Source: Caballeronia zhejiangensis (GTDB taxonomy: Bacteria; Pseudomonadota; Gammaproteobacteria; Burkholderiales; Burkholderiaceae). Taken from it: 64,000 nucleotides of DNA. Positions 24,672 through 33,019 of this stretch are shown in pieces. Both the position numbers and the translations under genes were made by a program. The stretch spans positions 81,584-145,583 of the forward strand of contig NZ_JFHD01000018.1 of NCBI RefSeq assembly GCF_000698575.1. The letters are read 5' to 3'. Position 1 is the stretch's first letter. Each line of letters begins with the position of its first letter. The notes below the pieces were generated by a model. That model made no database searches. It worked only from the letters and a program-made list of their open reading frames with translations, and was not told the DNA's origin.

Positions 24672-24902
24672 TCAGCACTCGGGGAGGCCACACAGACAGC
24701 AGTAACCCGCGTCGCTTTCCTCATTGACGGTCCACTCGTGCGGACACACGAATTGCTCGATCGTTGAACATCCAATCGATGCGTCGTCGCAGTTGATCCA
24801 CTTCAGCACGTAGCGCGCGGGAATCAACGGATGCTTTGTGCGGAGTCGCTGATACTCCTGCGCAACCGACGCAAATTCGGATAACTGTGAAAAAGTACGC
24901 AT
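24672..24902 (-). CDS. Small Cys-rich (zinc-finger-like) protein, first gene of cassette 5
   Basis: 76 residues from ATG 24900-24902; the longer open frame reads into the R5 repeat and is spurious. The C-terminus has CPHEW followed by GYCCLCGLPEC, a plausible zinc-binding knuckle. The gene starts 14 nt from the R5 leader. No family was recognised. Confidence 0.6.
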   Translation of the reverse strand: MRTFSQLSEFASVAQEYQRLRTKHPLIPARYVLKWINCDDASIGCSTIEQFVCPHEWTVNEESDAGYCCLCGLPEC

Positions 24903-24916
24903 GCGGTTCTCCTTTG

Positions 24917-25172
24917 CTGACCGGGACCCTAGATTCCGAGTCCCGGCGTAAAAGTTGTTCTGCCGAGTTGACGGGCTGCGCTTCGCAGCTGCCGCCGTTC
25001 CCCTGAGTTCGTCGTCCCGCGACGATTCGTGCGAGGGCCGGCGACGCGTCAAGGAATCAAGCGCGGGGTGGGTGCGGGATGGAGCGCAGCGACTGACACG
25101 GCCCCGCGCGCCTTGACGCGGCAAAGGCCTGAGCTAAGGTCGCGGGTACTGGACGGCGAACCAGGGGAACGG
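24917..25172 (-). promoter_or_regulatory. R5: single-stranded-promoter-like foldback element
   Basis: Core hairpin 24995-25172. -35 TTGACG (25113-25118), 16 nt, -10 TAAGGT (25135-25140). Nearly identical to R4, R6, R7 and R8, including a long tail to about 25,430. It would drive the five genes 24902-23467. Confidence 0.8.
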
Positions 25173-25437
25173 CAGGTGTCGGCAGCAGCAGCTCACGCAC
25201 GAGGCAGGACGCCCCGCGCGGCGAGCGCGCTATCCGAGCGGTGCGACGTCAGGAGCGCTGCGAGGCTGGAGGGGATGGCTCGCGCCGGGGCAAGTCCGCG
25301 GGACGCGGCGCGGCCCCAAGAGCGGAGTCGTCCGGTCACCGGGCCGCGATAACGCAGCTTGCGTGACGGGCTGCGCAGCGGACCGGCGCGCAGGGTGCAG
25401 CGGTCCGGCTCGATAGCAGCGCGCTGCAGCGCACGTG

Positions 25438-25462
25438 AAAACGCCGGCTCGCGGCCGGCGTT
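25438..25462 (-). terminator. Terminator of cassette 6
   Basis: AACGCCGGC (25440-25448) with GCCGGCGTT (25454-25462), followed on the - strand by a T-run. It lies 20 nt past the stop of the 25483 gene and abuts the R5 tail. Confidence 0.85.
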
Positions 25463-25482
25463 CATATCGGCGGTGACGTTGG

Positions 25483-25785
25483 CTAGTGCACCAGTCCTGC
25501 GGCCTTCAATGCTTTCGGCAACCAGCGCTTGGCCCGTTCGTTGCCGGGATGGAGTGAGATATTGCGGGTCGAACCGTCGACATATTCACGGTCGCCGTCC
25601 GCGGTGATGCAGCTGCATCCGCGTTGCGGGACCGCGCCGATGTAGTCACGCCTGAGGCGGTGGACCAGCTCGCTGAACGTGTGGGGTTCGTCCTGCCAGT
25701 CGAAGCCGGTTTCCTCGGCCTCGCCCTGCTCTGCGCTGTCGTCAGTGACAACCTCGTAGGTCTGGTGAAATGTCATCGGTGTCAT
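25483..25785 (-). CDS. Unknown protein, last gene of cassette 6
   Basis: 100 residues from ATG 25783-25785; upstream extension reads across the methyltransferase gene out of frame and is rejected. Contains an acidic segment (DDSAEQGEAEETGFDWQDE) and a CSC motif, then basic C-terminus (ERAKRWLPKALKAAGL). No family was recognised. It follows the methyltransferase gene by 28 nt. Confidence 0.6.
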   Translation of the reverse strand: MTPMTFHQTYEVVTDDSAEQGEAEETGFDWQDEPHTFSELVHRLRRDYIGAVPQRGCSCITADGDREYVDGSTRNISLHPGNERAKRWLPKALKAAGLVH

Positions 25786-25813
25786 AGGGGCACTCTCGTT
25801 ATCTGGTTGGGGA

Positions 25814-26626
25814 TCACGCAGCAGCGGCAAACAGATCAAGTTGCGTTGTCGGCACCGCGATAGACTCGGCGCGCGTCTGCGCGAGCGGGCTGGTCTGCTC
25901 GAACTGCTCAAAATCGCATACAACGATTTCGCAGGTCGGCGCGACACCGTGCCACTGCTCCCGGTACATCGCCGTATCGATGCCGCAATTCGGCTCCAGG
26001 AGGATTCCCGTCTGCTCCATGAATCGACGGCAGTCGTCACTTTCGCGCACGTCGTAGCGACGCGAGCCGCTGTACACGAACGGGGCCGACGATTGGGGCA
26101 CGATGAAAACGCCAGTGTCTGCAATACGCGATGCAAGCTCGATCACCTTGTATTCAAAGGTGCTGCCGGTATATCGACCCTCGAAGCCGTGCGCCTTCAC
26201 GCGGTTGCCAAAGGGCGGATTGCTAATCGCCACGTCGAAGCCGTCAAAATCCTTAAACCAGTCCCCGAAAACATCAGCGTGAATCCACGTCGCGTCCGGC
26301 ACCAGCTTCCGGCCCACGCGCACATATTCCGCGCACTGCTCCACACACACGACCTGCCGCGCCCTGTTCTCGCACCAATAGGCAAGCGACCCGATGCCCG
26401 CGCAGAGATCGACGATCGTATTGCAACGCTCCGGCACCTCCACGGCGAAATCCCGAGCAAGACCCCAAGGGGTGAAAAAAGCGCCCAGCGCTGCATTGTT
26501 GCTGCTCGCGCCTTCCTGATAGTGCTCGAACACAAACAGGCGCTCATCGTCTGTCAGGCGGCGCTCAAGCGCAATCAGTTGCTCAACTTCCTGCATTTTC
26601 TTGGTCTGTGCGCGGCTCAGCTTCAT
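25814..26626 (-). CDS. SAM-dependent DNA methyltransferase, probably adenine-N6
   Basis: 270 residues. Motif I IVDLCAGIGS (71-80) and catalytic motif IV NPPFG (136-140) are those of N6-adenine DNA methyltransferases. The N-terminal FFTPWGLARDFAVE segment is also typical. No restriction enzyme is next to it. In cassette 6 of the leading region it could methylate incoming or newly copied plasmid DNA against host restriction; an RNA or protein substrate cannot be excluded. Confidence 0.8.
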   Translation of the reverse strand: MKLSRAQTKKMQEVEQLIALERRLTDDERLFVFEHYQEGASSNNAALGAFFTPWGLARDFAVEVPERCNTIVDLCAGIGSLAYWCENRARQVVCVEQCAEYVRVGRKLVPDATWIHADVFGDWFKDFDGFDVAISNPPFGNRVKAHGFEGRYTGSTFEYKVIELASRIADTGVFIVPQSSAPFVYSGSRRYDVRESDDCRRFMEQTGILLEPNCGIDTAMYREQWHGVAPTCEIVVCDFEQFEQTSPLAQTRAESIAVPTTQLDLFAAAA

Positions 26627-26684
26627 GTCGTAATCCTTAGTTTCTGCGTTTCTCTGTGGACGATTGAACTGTGTCGGGTGCGTC

Positions 26685-26975
26685 TCAGTCGCCTATGCCT
26701 GTGCGGCGGGCGCTGGCGAGTCCAAAAAAGCCGTTCGCGCCGAGAATGTCGGCGGCCTTGTTGGCAAGCACGCCCAGATGCGGGCCGCTTGGATAGTCGC
26801 AGTACCATTCGCCAAGCAGGCAGAAGGAGACCGGCTCACGCGGGCGTTCGAAATCAGCGCACAGGTGCGTGCCTTTCGCCGGGCCCGTGAAGACCGAGCC
26901 ATTCACTTCGATCCGGTCGAACCTATACGGAAAAGCTCCGCGCACGTAATCGCTTGCCGTCTTCACATCAAACAT
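26685..26975 (-). CDS. Unknown protein, first gene of cassette 6
   Basis: 96 residues from ATG 26973-26975; the longer frame enters R6 and is spurious. Contains FDRIEVNGSVFTG and CLLGEWYCDYPSG segments and a Gly/Ala-rich end. No family was recognised. It begins 15 nt from the R6 leader and precedes the methyltransferase by 58 nt. Confidence 0.6.
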   Translation of the reverse strand: MFDVKTASDYVRGAFPYRFDRIEVNGSVFTGPAKGTHLCADFERPREPVSFCLLGEWYCDYPSGPHLGVLANKAADILGANGFFGLASARRTGIGD

Positions 26976-26989
26976 CGCAATCCCCCTTG

Positions 26990-27246
26990 CTGACCGGGAC
27001 CCTAGATTCCGAGTCCCGGCGTAAAAGTTGTTCTGCCGAGTTGGCGGGCTGCGCTTCGCAGCTGCCGCCGTTCCCCTGAGTTCGTCGTCCCGCGACAAAA
27101 CGTGCGAGGGCCGGCGACGCGTCAAGGGATCAAGCGCGGGGTGGGTGCGGGATGGAGCGATAGCGACTGACACGGCCCCGCGCGCCTTGACGCGGCAAAG
27201 GCCTGAGCTAAGGTCGCGGGTACTGGACGGCGAACCAGGGGAACGG
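26990..27246 (-). promoter_or_regulatory. R6: single-stranded-promoter-like foldback element
   Basis: Core hairpin 27068-27246. -35 TTGACG (27187-27192), 16 nt, -10 TAAGGT (27209-27214). The tail continues to about 27,500, close to that of R5. It would drive 26975-25483. Confidence 0.8.
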
Positions 27247-27511
27247 CAGGTGTCGGCAGCAGCAGCTCACGCACGAGGCAGGACGCCCCGCGCGGCGAGC
27301 GCGCTATCCGAGCGGTGCGACGTCAGGAGCGCGGCGAGGCTGGAGGGGATGGCTCGCGCCGGGGCAAGTCCGCGGGACGCGGCGCGGCCCCAAGAGCGGA
27401 GTCGTCCGGTCACCGGGCCGCGAGATCGCAGCTTGCGTGACGGGCTGCGCAGCGGACCGGCGCGCAGGGTGCAGCGGCCCGGCTCGATAGCGATGCCCTG
27501 CTGCGCATGTG

Positions 27512-27535
27512 AAAACGCCGGCTCGCGGCCGGCGT
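27512..27535 (-). terminator. Terminator of cassette 7
   Basis: ACGCCGGC (27515-27522) with GCCGGCGT (27528-27535), then a T-run on the - strand. 20 nt past the small lipoprotein stop. Confidence 0.85.
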
Positions 27536-27554
27536 CGATGTTTCGTGCGCTGCG

Positions 27555-27776
27555 TCACGGGGCGGGTTTCGTCTCGCGCTGGTTGATCGTGATCTTTCCG
27601 TCCGGCGACAGGCTGAACTCCCCCGGCGCCGCGAACCCTGGCGGGGTCTTGGGCTCGTATATGCGAATCGTCGCAGGCTTGCCGGTAAGCGGCGGCGGCT
27701 GGTCTGCGCAGGCAGTCAGCGCGGCACACGCGGTGCACAGTGTGACGCCAACGGCAAAGCGGCAAATCTTTTTCAT
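27555..27776 (-). CDS. Small lipoprotein
   Basis: 73 residues with a lipoprotein signal (MKKICRFAVGVTLCTACAAL, lipobox LTAC). The short mature part is Pro-rich (DQPPPLTGKPATIRIYEPK). No family was recognised. It follows the DUF3560-methyltransferase gene by 53 nt. Small plasmid lipoproteins can act in entry exclusion; this is only a suggestion. Confidence 0.7.
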   Translation of the reverse strand: MKKICRFAVGVTLCTACAALTACADQPPPLTGKPATIRIYEPKTPPGFAAPGEFSLSPDGKITINQRETKPAP

Positions 27777-27829
27777 CGTTCTTGGTCTCCTCGTATTCGG
27801 CCACGTCTTGCGACGTGGCCGCGCATCCG

Positions 27830-29767
27830 TTACAGCTCGAGCGTCAGCAGCACGGTTCTAACGCGCGTGCCGGACTCCTCGAAAGCGCCGTCGGGCAGCT
27901 CCTCCCACAGTCCGCCGTGTTCCTCGACCAGCGGCCGCAATTTCTCCTGCTGTCTCGGACCGTTCGCGCAGATCGCGACAAGTCGCCCGCCCGGTTTCAA
28001 AAACCCGAGCGCGCGCGAAATATGCGCGATGTCCTGACCGTTTGCAAACGGCGGATTAATGATGATCTTGTCGAACGCGCCCAACTCCGGGCCGCATTCC
28101 ATGAAATCCGCGTTCAGCACGCGCGCGGCAGGATAGCGTGCCTCAAGCGCGCGCGCGAGCCCCTGGTTGATTTCGACGGCGGTAACCTGGATCTGGGAAA
28201 AGTCGATAGCCTCGGAGACAGCCGACAGAATCCGCCCCGTTCCCGCGCTGAATTCTCCGACGTGTTCGCCCGGCTGTATGTCTGCTTCGTCCACCATGCG
28301 CCCGGCAGTCTCGGCGGGAGTCGGGAACAGTTGCGGCGCGCTCACAACTTGCACACCTTCGCGCAGCTGGTCGCGCAGCTGTCGAAGCTTCGCGCCTCGG
28401 TCGTCGTCCTCCGGCACTTGCGCGGGGCTCGGTTGGATCGTCGCGCTCGGTTCCGCCTGTCGCTCGATTTCGACGGGCGCGGCGCTCGCCGGCGCGGGAC
28501 GCTCTACGCGTTTCGCGTCGGTAATGAAAACCTGTTTCAGCGCATACCCTGCATCTGAAACAAGCGCGCGGCGCACGCGGTACGCGCCGTGCTCGGCCGT
28601 TGCGGCGATCTTGCGGATGCTCTTGCCGTCTTCGTTTCGCTTCTTCCATTCGTCATTGGTCATCTCGACAAAGCCCTCGCCCGGGTAATTGACCAACGGC
28701 GCGAGCTTCGCCTTTTGGGCGACTGCGGCCGCGTCGACGGGATCGGGTGCGCGGTAGTCTTTGACCTCTTCAATCGCGACCTTCCACCGGCTGCTCCACG
28801 AGACGACGCGCGGCGACGACGTAGTCAGGCTATTGATGCGCCCGCCTGCCTTGTTCACGCGATGCACGACCAGCCATTCATCGCGGACCAGCACACGGCC
28901 GCCAACAGCAATGTCGAATTTGTCGGCCGCGATGCCGCCGGCCTCGCCGAGCATCGCGCGCTCGTACGCCAGACGGTTATCGACGTGCGCAATCCAGCGA
29001 CCATAAAAAGCGATCGTGCGCGCGTGCGCCTTGAGCGCCCTGTCGCGCAACTGCTCGATGTCGGCTCCCTCGGCGCACAGCATCGTGTAAAGCGACGTGA
29101 CCTGTCCGTCCACCTTGAAATAGAGATGGTCATAGCCAGCAATCGCTTTCGCCTGCTCGTGGGTGAGCTCTGGCTTGCTCCACAGTTTCGTAAATTTTTG
29201 CGCGTTGTCGATCTCTTTCTGGTACTTGCGGCGGTCCGACTCCAGCCCCTTGATGCGACGATGGCGAACGTCCGGGCGTTCCTTGTATTTCGCGTGCGCC
29301 AGTGCGCCCTTGGCGCGACGCGTCCAGTATTCGGACGTCTCCCACGCGTTCACGGCGCGACGCATCCCGGCCTCGATGCGTTCGGCGTCACGCCGCGCGC
29401 GGCGCTCGCTATGGTGGCCAACCAAGATGGGCTGACCGAGCGGGATATGCTCGGTGATGCTCTGGACGTTCGAATACGCTGCATCGCCTTCGCGCGCGCG
29501 GTTCTCGCTGTAACCATCGAAGCGGTCCGCGCGTTCCTCGGCGCGGTCGACAAGACTGGTGTCTTCGTCGCCGATCTCGCCGCACAACTCCAGCAGCAGA
29601 TCCTCGCGGGACGGTGTCCACATCGGCGCCACGAAAAGATCCTGTTTCGGCGCGAATCGGAACCCTTCGCTGCTCACGCGCTGATAAAGCGCCTCGTCGA
29701 GGCGGTGCGGCGAGTACAAACGCAGCTTGTTGTCTTCCGGCGAGTAGGTAGCGCTGAAGTTGGACAT
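27830..29767 (-). CDS. DUF3560 protein fused to a C-terminal methyltransferase-like domain
   Basis: 645 residues from ATG 29765-29767; the longer frame runs into R7. The N-terminus (SATYSPEDNKLRLYSPHRLD, then FVAPMWTPSREDLLLELCGE) matches DUF3560. A Lys/Arg-rich helical middle follows. After an acidic linker (about 455-480) comes a methyltransferase-like domain with GEFSAGTGRIL (motif I, about 515) and INPPFANG (motif IV, about 583). The NPPF motif indicates amino-group methylation of DNA or RNA. It is widespread on proteobacterial plasmids and of unknown role. Main gene of cassette 7. Confidence 0.8.
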   Translation of the reverse strand: MSNFSATYSPEDNKLRLYSPHRLDEALYQRVSSEGFRFAPKQDLFVAPMWTPSREDLLLELCGEIGDEDTSLVDRAEERADRFDGYSENRAREGDAAYSNVQSITEHIPLGQPILVGHHSERRARRDAERIEAGMRRAVNAWETSEYWTRRAKGALAHAKYKERPDVRHRRIKGLESDRRKYQKEIDNAQKFTKLWSKPELTHEQAKAIAGYDHLYFKVDGQVTSLYTMLCAEGADIEQLRDRALKAHARTIAFYGRWIAHVDNRLAYERAMLGEAGGIAADKFDIAVGGRVLVRDEWLVVHRVNKAGGRINSLTTSSPRVVSWSSRWKVAIEEVKDYRAPDPVDAAAVAQKAKLAPLVNYPGEGFVEMTNDEWKKRNEDGKSIRKIAATAEHGAYRVRRALVSDAGYALKQVFITDAKRVERPAPASAAPVEIERQAEPSATIQPSPAQVPEDDDRGAKLRQLRDQLREGVQVVSAPQLFPTPAETAGRMVDEADIQPGEHVGEFSAGTGRILSAVSEAIDFSQIQVTAVEINQGLARALEARYPAARVLNADFMECGPELGAFDKIIINPPFANGQDIAHISRALGFLKPGGRLVAICANGPRQQEKLRPLVEEHGGLWEELPDGAFEESGTRVRTVLLTLEL

Positions 29768-29793
29768 ACAGTTTTCTCCTGACGGGTTGGTAG

Positions 29794-30050
29794 CTGACCG
29801 GGACCCTAGATTCGGAGTCCCGGCGTAAAAGTTGTTCTGCCGAGTTGGCGGGCTGCGCTTCGCAGCTGCCGCCGTTCCCCTGAGTTCGTCGTCCCGCGAC
29901 GATTCGTGCGAGGGCCGGCGACGCGTCAAGGAATCAAGCGCGGGGTGGGTGCGGGATGGAGCGATAGCGACTGACACGGCCCCGCGCGCCTTGACGCGGC
30001 AAAGGCCTGAGCTAAGGTCGCGGGTACTGGACGGCGAACCAGGGGAACGG
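29794..30050 (-). promoter_or_regulatory. R7: single-stranded-promoter-like foldback element
   Basis: Core hairpin 29872-30050. -35 TTGACG (29991-29996), 16 nt, -10 TAAGGT (30013-30018). The long tail is shared with R4-R6 and R8, to about 30,310. It would drive the DUF3560 gene and lipoprotein. Confidence 0.8.
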
Positions 30051-30315
30051 TGGGTGTCGGCAGCAGCAGCTCACGCACGAGGCAGGACGCCCCGCGCGGC
30101 GAGCGCGCTATCCGAGCGGTGCGACGTCAGGAGCGCTGCGAGGCTGGAGGGGATGGCTCGCGCCGGGGCAAGTCCGCGGGACGCGGCGTGGCCCCAAGAG
30201 CGGAGTCGTCCGGTCACCGGGCCGCGATATCGCAGCTTGCGTGACGGGCTGCGCAGCGGACCGGCGCGCAGGGTGCAGCGGCACGGCTCGATAGCGACGC
30301 CCTGCGGCGAACGTG

Positions 30316-30340
30316 AAAACGCCGGCTCGCGGCCGGCGTT
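30316..30340 (-). terminator. Terminator of cassette 8
   Basis: AACGCCGGC (30318-30326) with GCCGGCGTT (30332-30340), followed on the - strand by a T-run; 15 nt past the 30355 stop. Confidence 0.85.
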
Positions 30341-30354
30341 TGGGTGGGCGTGGG

Positions 30355-31116
30355 TCAGCGCACGAGCGAGGACCAGACGCTCAGGCCGTCCCCCATTGAT
30401 CGCAGATAGACGACCCGGCCATTAACTGAGTCGTGGTGACTGGCGACGCATGCGAAGCGCTTTTCTTTGAGTTCCATCTCCCGGTCCGAAATCAGGCGCT
30501 CGCGCGTGCCTCCTGGCCGGTTGAGTCGATCGTGCTTGTAATAGCGGTCCATCGCGTCCGCGACGCTCGACGCCTTGTCGATCTGGCTCTCCAGGGACCA
30601 GTCCGGCTCCCAGTAGGGTTTGCTGCGTCGCTCGCCTTCCTCTCGTTCGAACGCGTCCAGTTCAGCCAGATAAGCTGCGTCGGATAGATCAACCGATCGC
30701 GTGCCCGGCGCTTCGCCGTTCAGAATCGCGCGGCTCGCGTGCAACATACGCACTTGCTCGCTGTCGAGTTCCATCGTCATCAACTCGCGCACACGCTTCA
30801 TATGGTGCAGCCGATCGTAATGACACTGGCGCGCATGCAGTCGCTTCGCGGCATCCGCGCCGACTGTCGAAGGCCTCGGCGTGACGTCAACGTACCCGAG
30901 GCCGTCCCAGCGCTGCAACGTCTCGCGCTTCGCGGTATCACTCGATCGCAGCGCCTCCCGGAACGCGTCGTCATCGTCCGTCGCGCCTATCATGATCCAG
31001 CCAAATGCGCCCTTGCAGCGATAGGACCGTAGTCCCTCTGCAGCCAGTGGGCGATCGCACATGTTCATTGGTCCGGCCGCAGTGTGCTGGGACGCGCTAT
31101 CGTGAGCAAAAGTCAT
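30355..31116 (-). CDS. Unknown conserved-looking plasmid protein, last gene of cassette 8
   Basis: 253 residues from ATG 31114-31116, chosen with the ribosome site GAAAGGAAC; the longer frame overlaps the upstream gene. Segment YRCKGAFGWIMIGATDDDDA then FREALRSSD near residue 30-55 resembles a motif I have seen in plasmid proteins of unknown function. The rest is charged and helical. No catalytic motif was recognised. Confidence 0.65.
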   Translation of the reverse strand: MTFAHDSASQHTAAGPMNMCDRPLAAEGLRSYRCKGAFGWIMIGATDDDDAFREALRSSDTAKRETLQRWDGLGYVDVTPRPSTVGADAAKRLHARQCHYDRLHHMKRVRELMTMELDSEQVRMLHASRAILNGEAPGTRSVDLSDAAYLAELDAFEREEGERRSKPYWEPDWSLESQIDKASSVADAMDRYYKHDRLNRPGGTRERLISDREMELKEKRFACVASHHDSVNGRVVYLRSMGDGLSVWSSLVR

Positions 31117-31156
31117 GATGTTCCTTTCGGGCCGATCGTTCGGCCCGTTGTCTGGA

Positions 31157-31633
31157 TTAGTCGAAGGCCGTGACGGGGCGGCGGCGCTCGGGGTGATGCG
31201 CCGCATGCTGCGCGAAGCGGTACGCGTCCAACAGGCTCGGACGCAACGCTTCGTAACTGTCCGCGATGTAGACCTTGAAGCCCTCGCAGTCGCGACCAAT
31301 CAGCACGTCGCGACCATTGATGACAGCGCGGAAATTCGCATCGTTCGTGTCTGCGTCCAGCGTCATGACCGGCTGGCCGATGCGCCGCGCCTCCAGACAT
31401 TCGCGATGTCCGAACAAGCTGAGGCAGTGATAGGGCGTCCAGCCGAAGCCGCCGCCGGCGCTTTTCCGGTCATAAAGCATCGCCGACGTGAGATGAAATA
31501 CTTCGCTCGCGTGCTGGTTGCAGACCTCACATGCGCCGTAGCGCTCGCTCGATGAACCAGTGGTTTTCATGCGGTAGCGGAACACGGCGTTGCCGTGCTC
31601 GTGAACCGTGATGTGCAAAGCCTGCGCGTTCAT
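31157..31633 (-). CDS. Unknown Cys-containing protein in cassette 8
   Basis: 158 residues with CEVC (about 35) and a later C-x-HREC-type pattern (HCLSLFGHREC), which could form a zinc site. The C-terminal half contains NGRDVLIGRDCEGFKVYIAD. It overlaps the gene upstream by 4 nt (ATGA, 31630-31633). No family was recognised. Confidence 0.65.
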   Translation of the reverse strand: MNAQALHITVHEHGNAVFRYRMKTTGSSSERYGACEVCNQHASEVFHLTSAMLYDRKSAGGGFGWTPYHCLSLFGHRECLEARRIGQPVMTLDADTNDANFRAVINGRDVLIGRDCEGFKVYIADSYEALRPSLLDAYRFAQHAAHHPERRRPVTAFD

Positions 31634-31905
31634 TGCTGCCCCGCTTTTGCGGCCAGTCGCTCGCTTTCCTTCTTCAGCGCATACGGCAGCAGGTTCGCGA
31701 TCTGTTCATCGCTGAGCGTTTCGAGCAGTGTCAGCACTGACGCGCCCTGTTCGTTCACCACGATGGTTTTCTCGCCTGCATGCTCGCCCCACTGCGGACC
31801 GGCGGGGCCCTTGAAGTCGCGGTGCGTGTGGCGATAGATGATCGCGAGCTTCTGCTTGCGCGAAAGCGTGGTTGGGTCGATGGGCTGGGCTGCTGGTGAA
31901 GGCAT
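31630..31905 (-). CDS. Unknown small protein, first gene of cassette 8
   Basis: 91 residues from ATG 31903-31905, six bases after a GGAG ribosome site; an in-frame TTG at 31915 is less likely. Contains KQKLAIIYRHTHRDFKG and LLETLSDEQIANLLPYALK. No family was recognised. It begins 23 nt from the R8 leader. Confidence 0.65.
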   Translation of the reverse strand: MPSPAAQPIDPTTLSRKQKLAIIYRHTHRDFKGPAGPQWGEHAGEKTIVVNEQGASVLTLLETLSDEQIANLLPYALKKESERLAAKAGQQ

Positions 31906-31927
31906 TGCAATCTCCAAAGGTTGAAAG

Positions 31928-32184
31928 CTGACCGGGACCCTAGATTCCGAGTCCCGGCGTAAAAGTTGTTCTGCCGAGTTGGCGGGCTGCGCTTCGCAGC
32001 TGCCGCCGTTCCCCTGAGTTCGTCGTCCCGCGACAAAACGTGCGAGGGCCGGCGACGCGTCAAGGGATCAAGCGCGGGGTGGGTGCGGGATGGAGCGATA
32101 GCGACCGACACGGCCCCGCGCGCCTTGACGCGGCAAAGGCCTGAGCTAAGGTCGCGGGAACTGGACGGCGAACCAGGGGAACGG
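31928..32184 (-). promoter_or_regulatory. R8: single-stranded-promoter-like foldback element
   Basis: Core hairpin 32006-32184. -35 TTGACG (32125-32130), 16 nt, -10 TAAGGT (32147-32152). The tail is like R4-R7 but one base short near 32,312 and it ends earlier (about 32,425). It would drive 31905-30355. Confidence 0.8.
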
Positions 32185-32444
32185 TAGGTGTCGGCAGCAG
32201 CAGCTCACGCACGAGGCAGGACGCCCCGCGCGGCGAGCGCGCTATCCGAGCGGCGCGACGTCAGGAGCGCTGCGAGGCTGGAGGGGATGGCTCGCGCCGG
32301 GGCAAGTCCGCGGACGCGGCGTGGCCCCAAGAGCGGAGTCGTCCGGTCACCGGGCCGCGAGATCGCAGCTTGCGTGACGGGCTGCGCAGCGGACCGGCGC
32401 GCAGGATGCAGCGGCACGGCTGGATGCGCGTTGAAGCCACAAAG

Positions 32445-32466
32445 AAACAAACCCGCCAGAGGCGGG
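32445..32466 (-). terminator. Terminator of cassette 9
   Basis: CCCGCC (32452-32457), AGA loop, GGCGGG (32461-32466), followed on the - strand by TTTGTTTCTTT. 23 nt past the 32489 stop. Confidence 0.8.
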
Positions 32467-32488
32467 CTTGTACGAGCGTTGGTCGGAT

Positions 32489-33019
32489 TCAAAATCCTGC
32501 ACGTATCGCGAGCGGAAGCGCCTCTTCGATAGGAAGTGGATTGAGCATTACCGCATTGGGGTAATGCTTCTTCACCGCACCCATGACCAGCTCGACATTC
32601 TGACCAGCACGAACCGGATAGGTGTACGGGATGCCTGCTTCGATGAAAACGATTTTTGTCTTGAACGCCCGATTGAGACGCCGCTCGCACCGGACAGCGT
32701 TCACCAATTGGTCAACGACCATGTCGGGCGTTAGGCAGGCAAGTCGTTCGTCCTGCTTGTACTTCGGCAGCGTCAGGACGTATGCGTGAAACGCGGCTTC
32801 CTCGACGGTGCCGCCAAACTCGCACGGTTCGTCCCTAAAGTCGACCGTCTTGACGATTGCGCGCGCGCCAATATCGACCCAGCGGAAAATGAAAGCGCCA
32901 CCGCGCGCGTTGTTGATGACTTCCGCCACCGTCTTACCGTCGCGTAACAGGGTGAGACTGAAGCCCTGCCCCTGCATCCCATCGAACGTCTTGAGTCTGG
33001 AAATCGTGTATTGGCTCAT
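32489..33019 (-). CDS. Unknown protein, last gene of cassette 9
   Basis: 176 residues, mixed alpha/beta (QGFSLTLLRDGKTVAEVINN, then FIFRWVDIGARAIVKTVDF). No catalytic motif was recognised. It overlaps the gene upstream by 4 nt (ATGA, 33016-33019). Confidence 0.65.
   Translation of the reverse strand: MSQYTISRLKTFDGMQGQGFSLTLLRDGKTVAEVINNARGGAFIFRWVDIGARAIVKTVDFRDEPCEFGGTVEEAAFHAYVLTLPKYKQDERLACLTPDMVVDQLVNAVRCERRLNRAFKTKIVFIEAGIPYTYPVRAGQNVELVMGAVKKHYPNAVMLNPLPIEEALPLAIRAGF

Noticed and set aside
26685..27173. Open frames starting inside R elements (recurring MSVAIAPSRTHPALD-type N-termini)
   Set aside because: The same translated repeat sequence precedes many unrelated proteins; it is non-coding promoter repeat read through in frame. 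True starts lie just left of each element.
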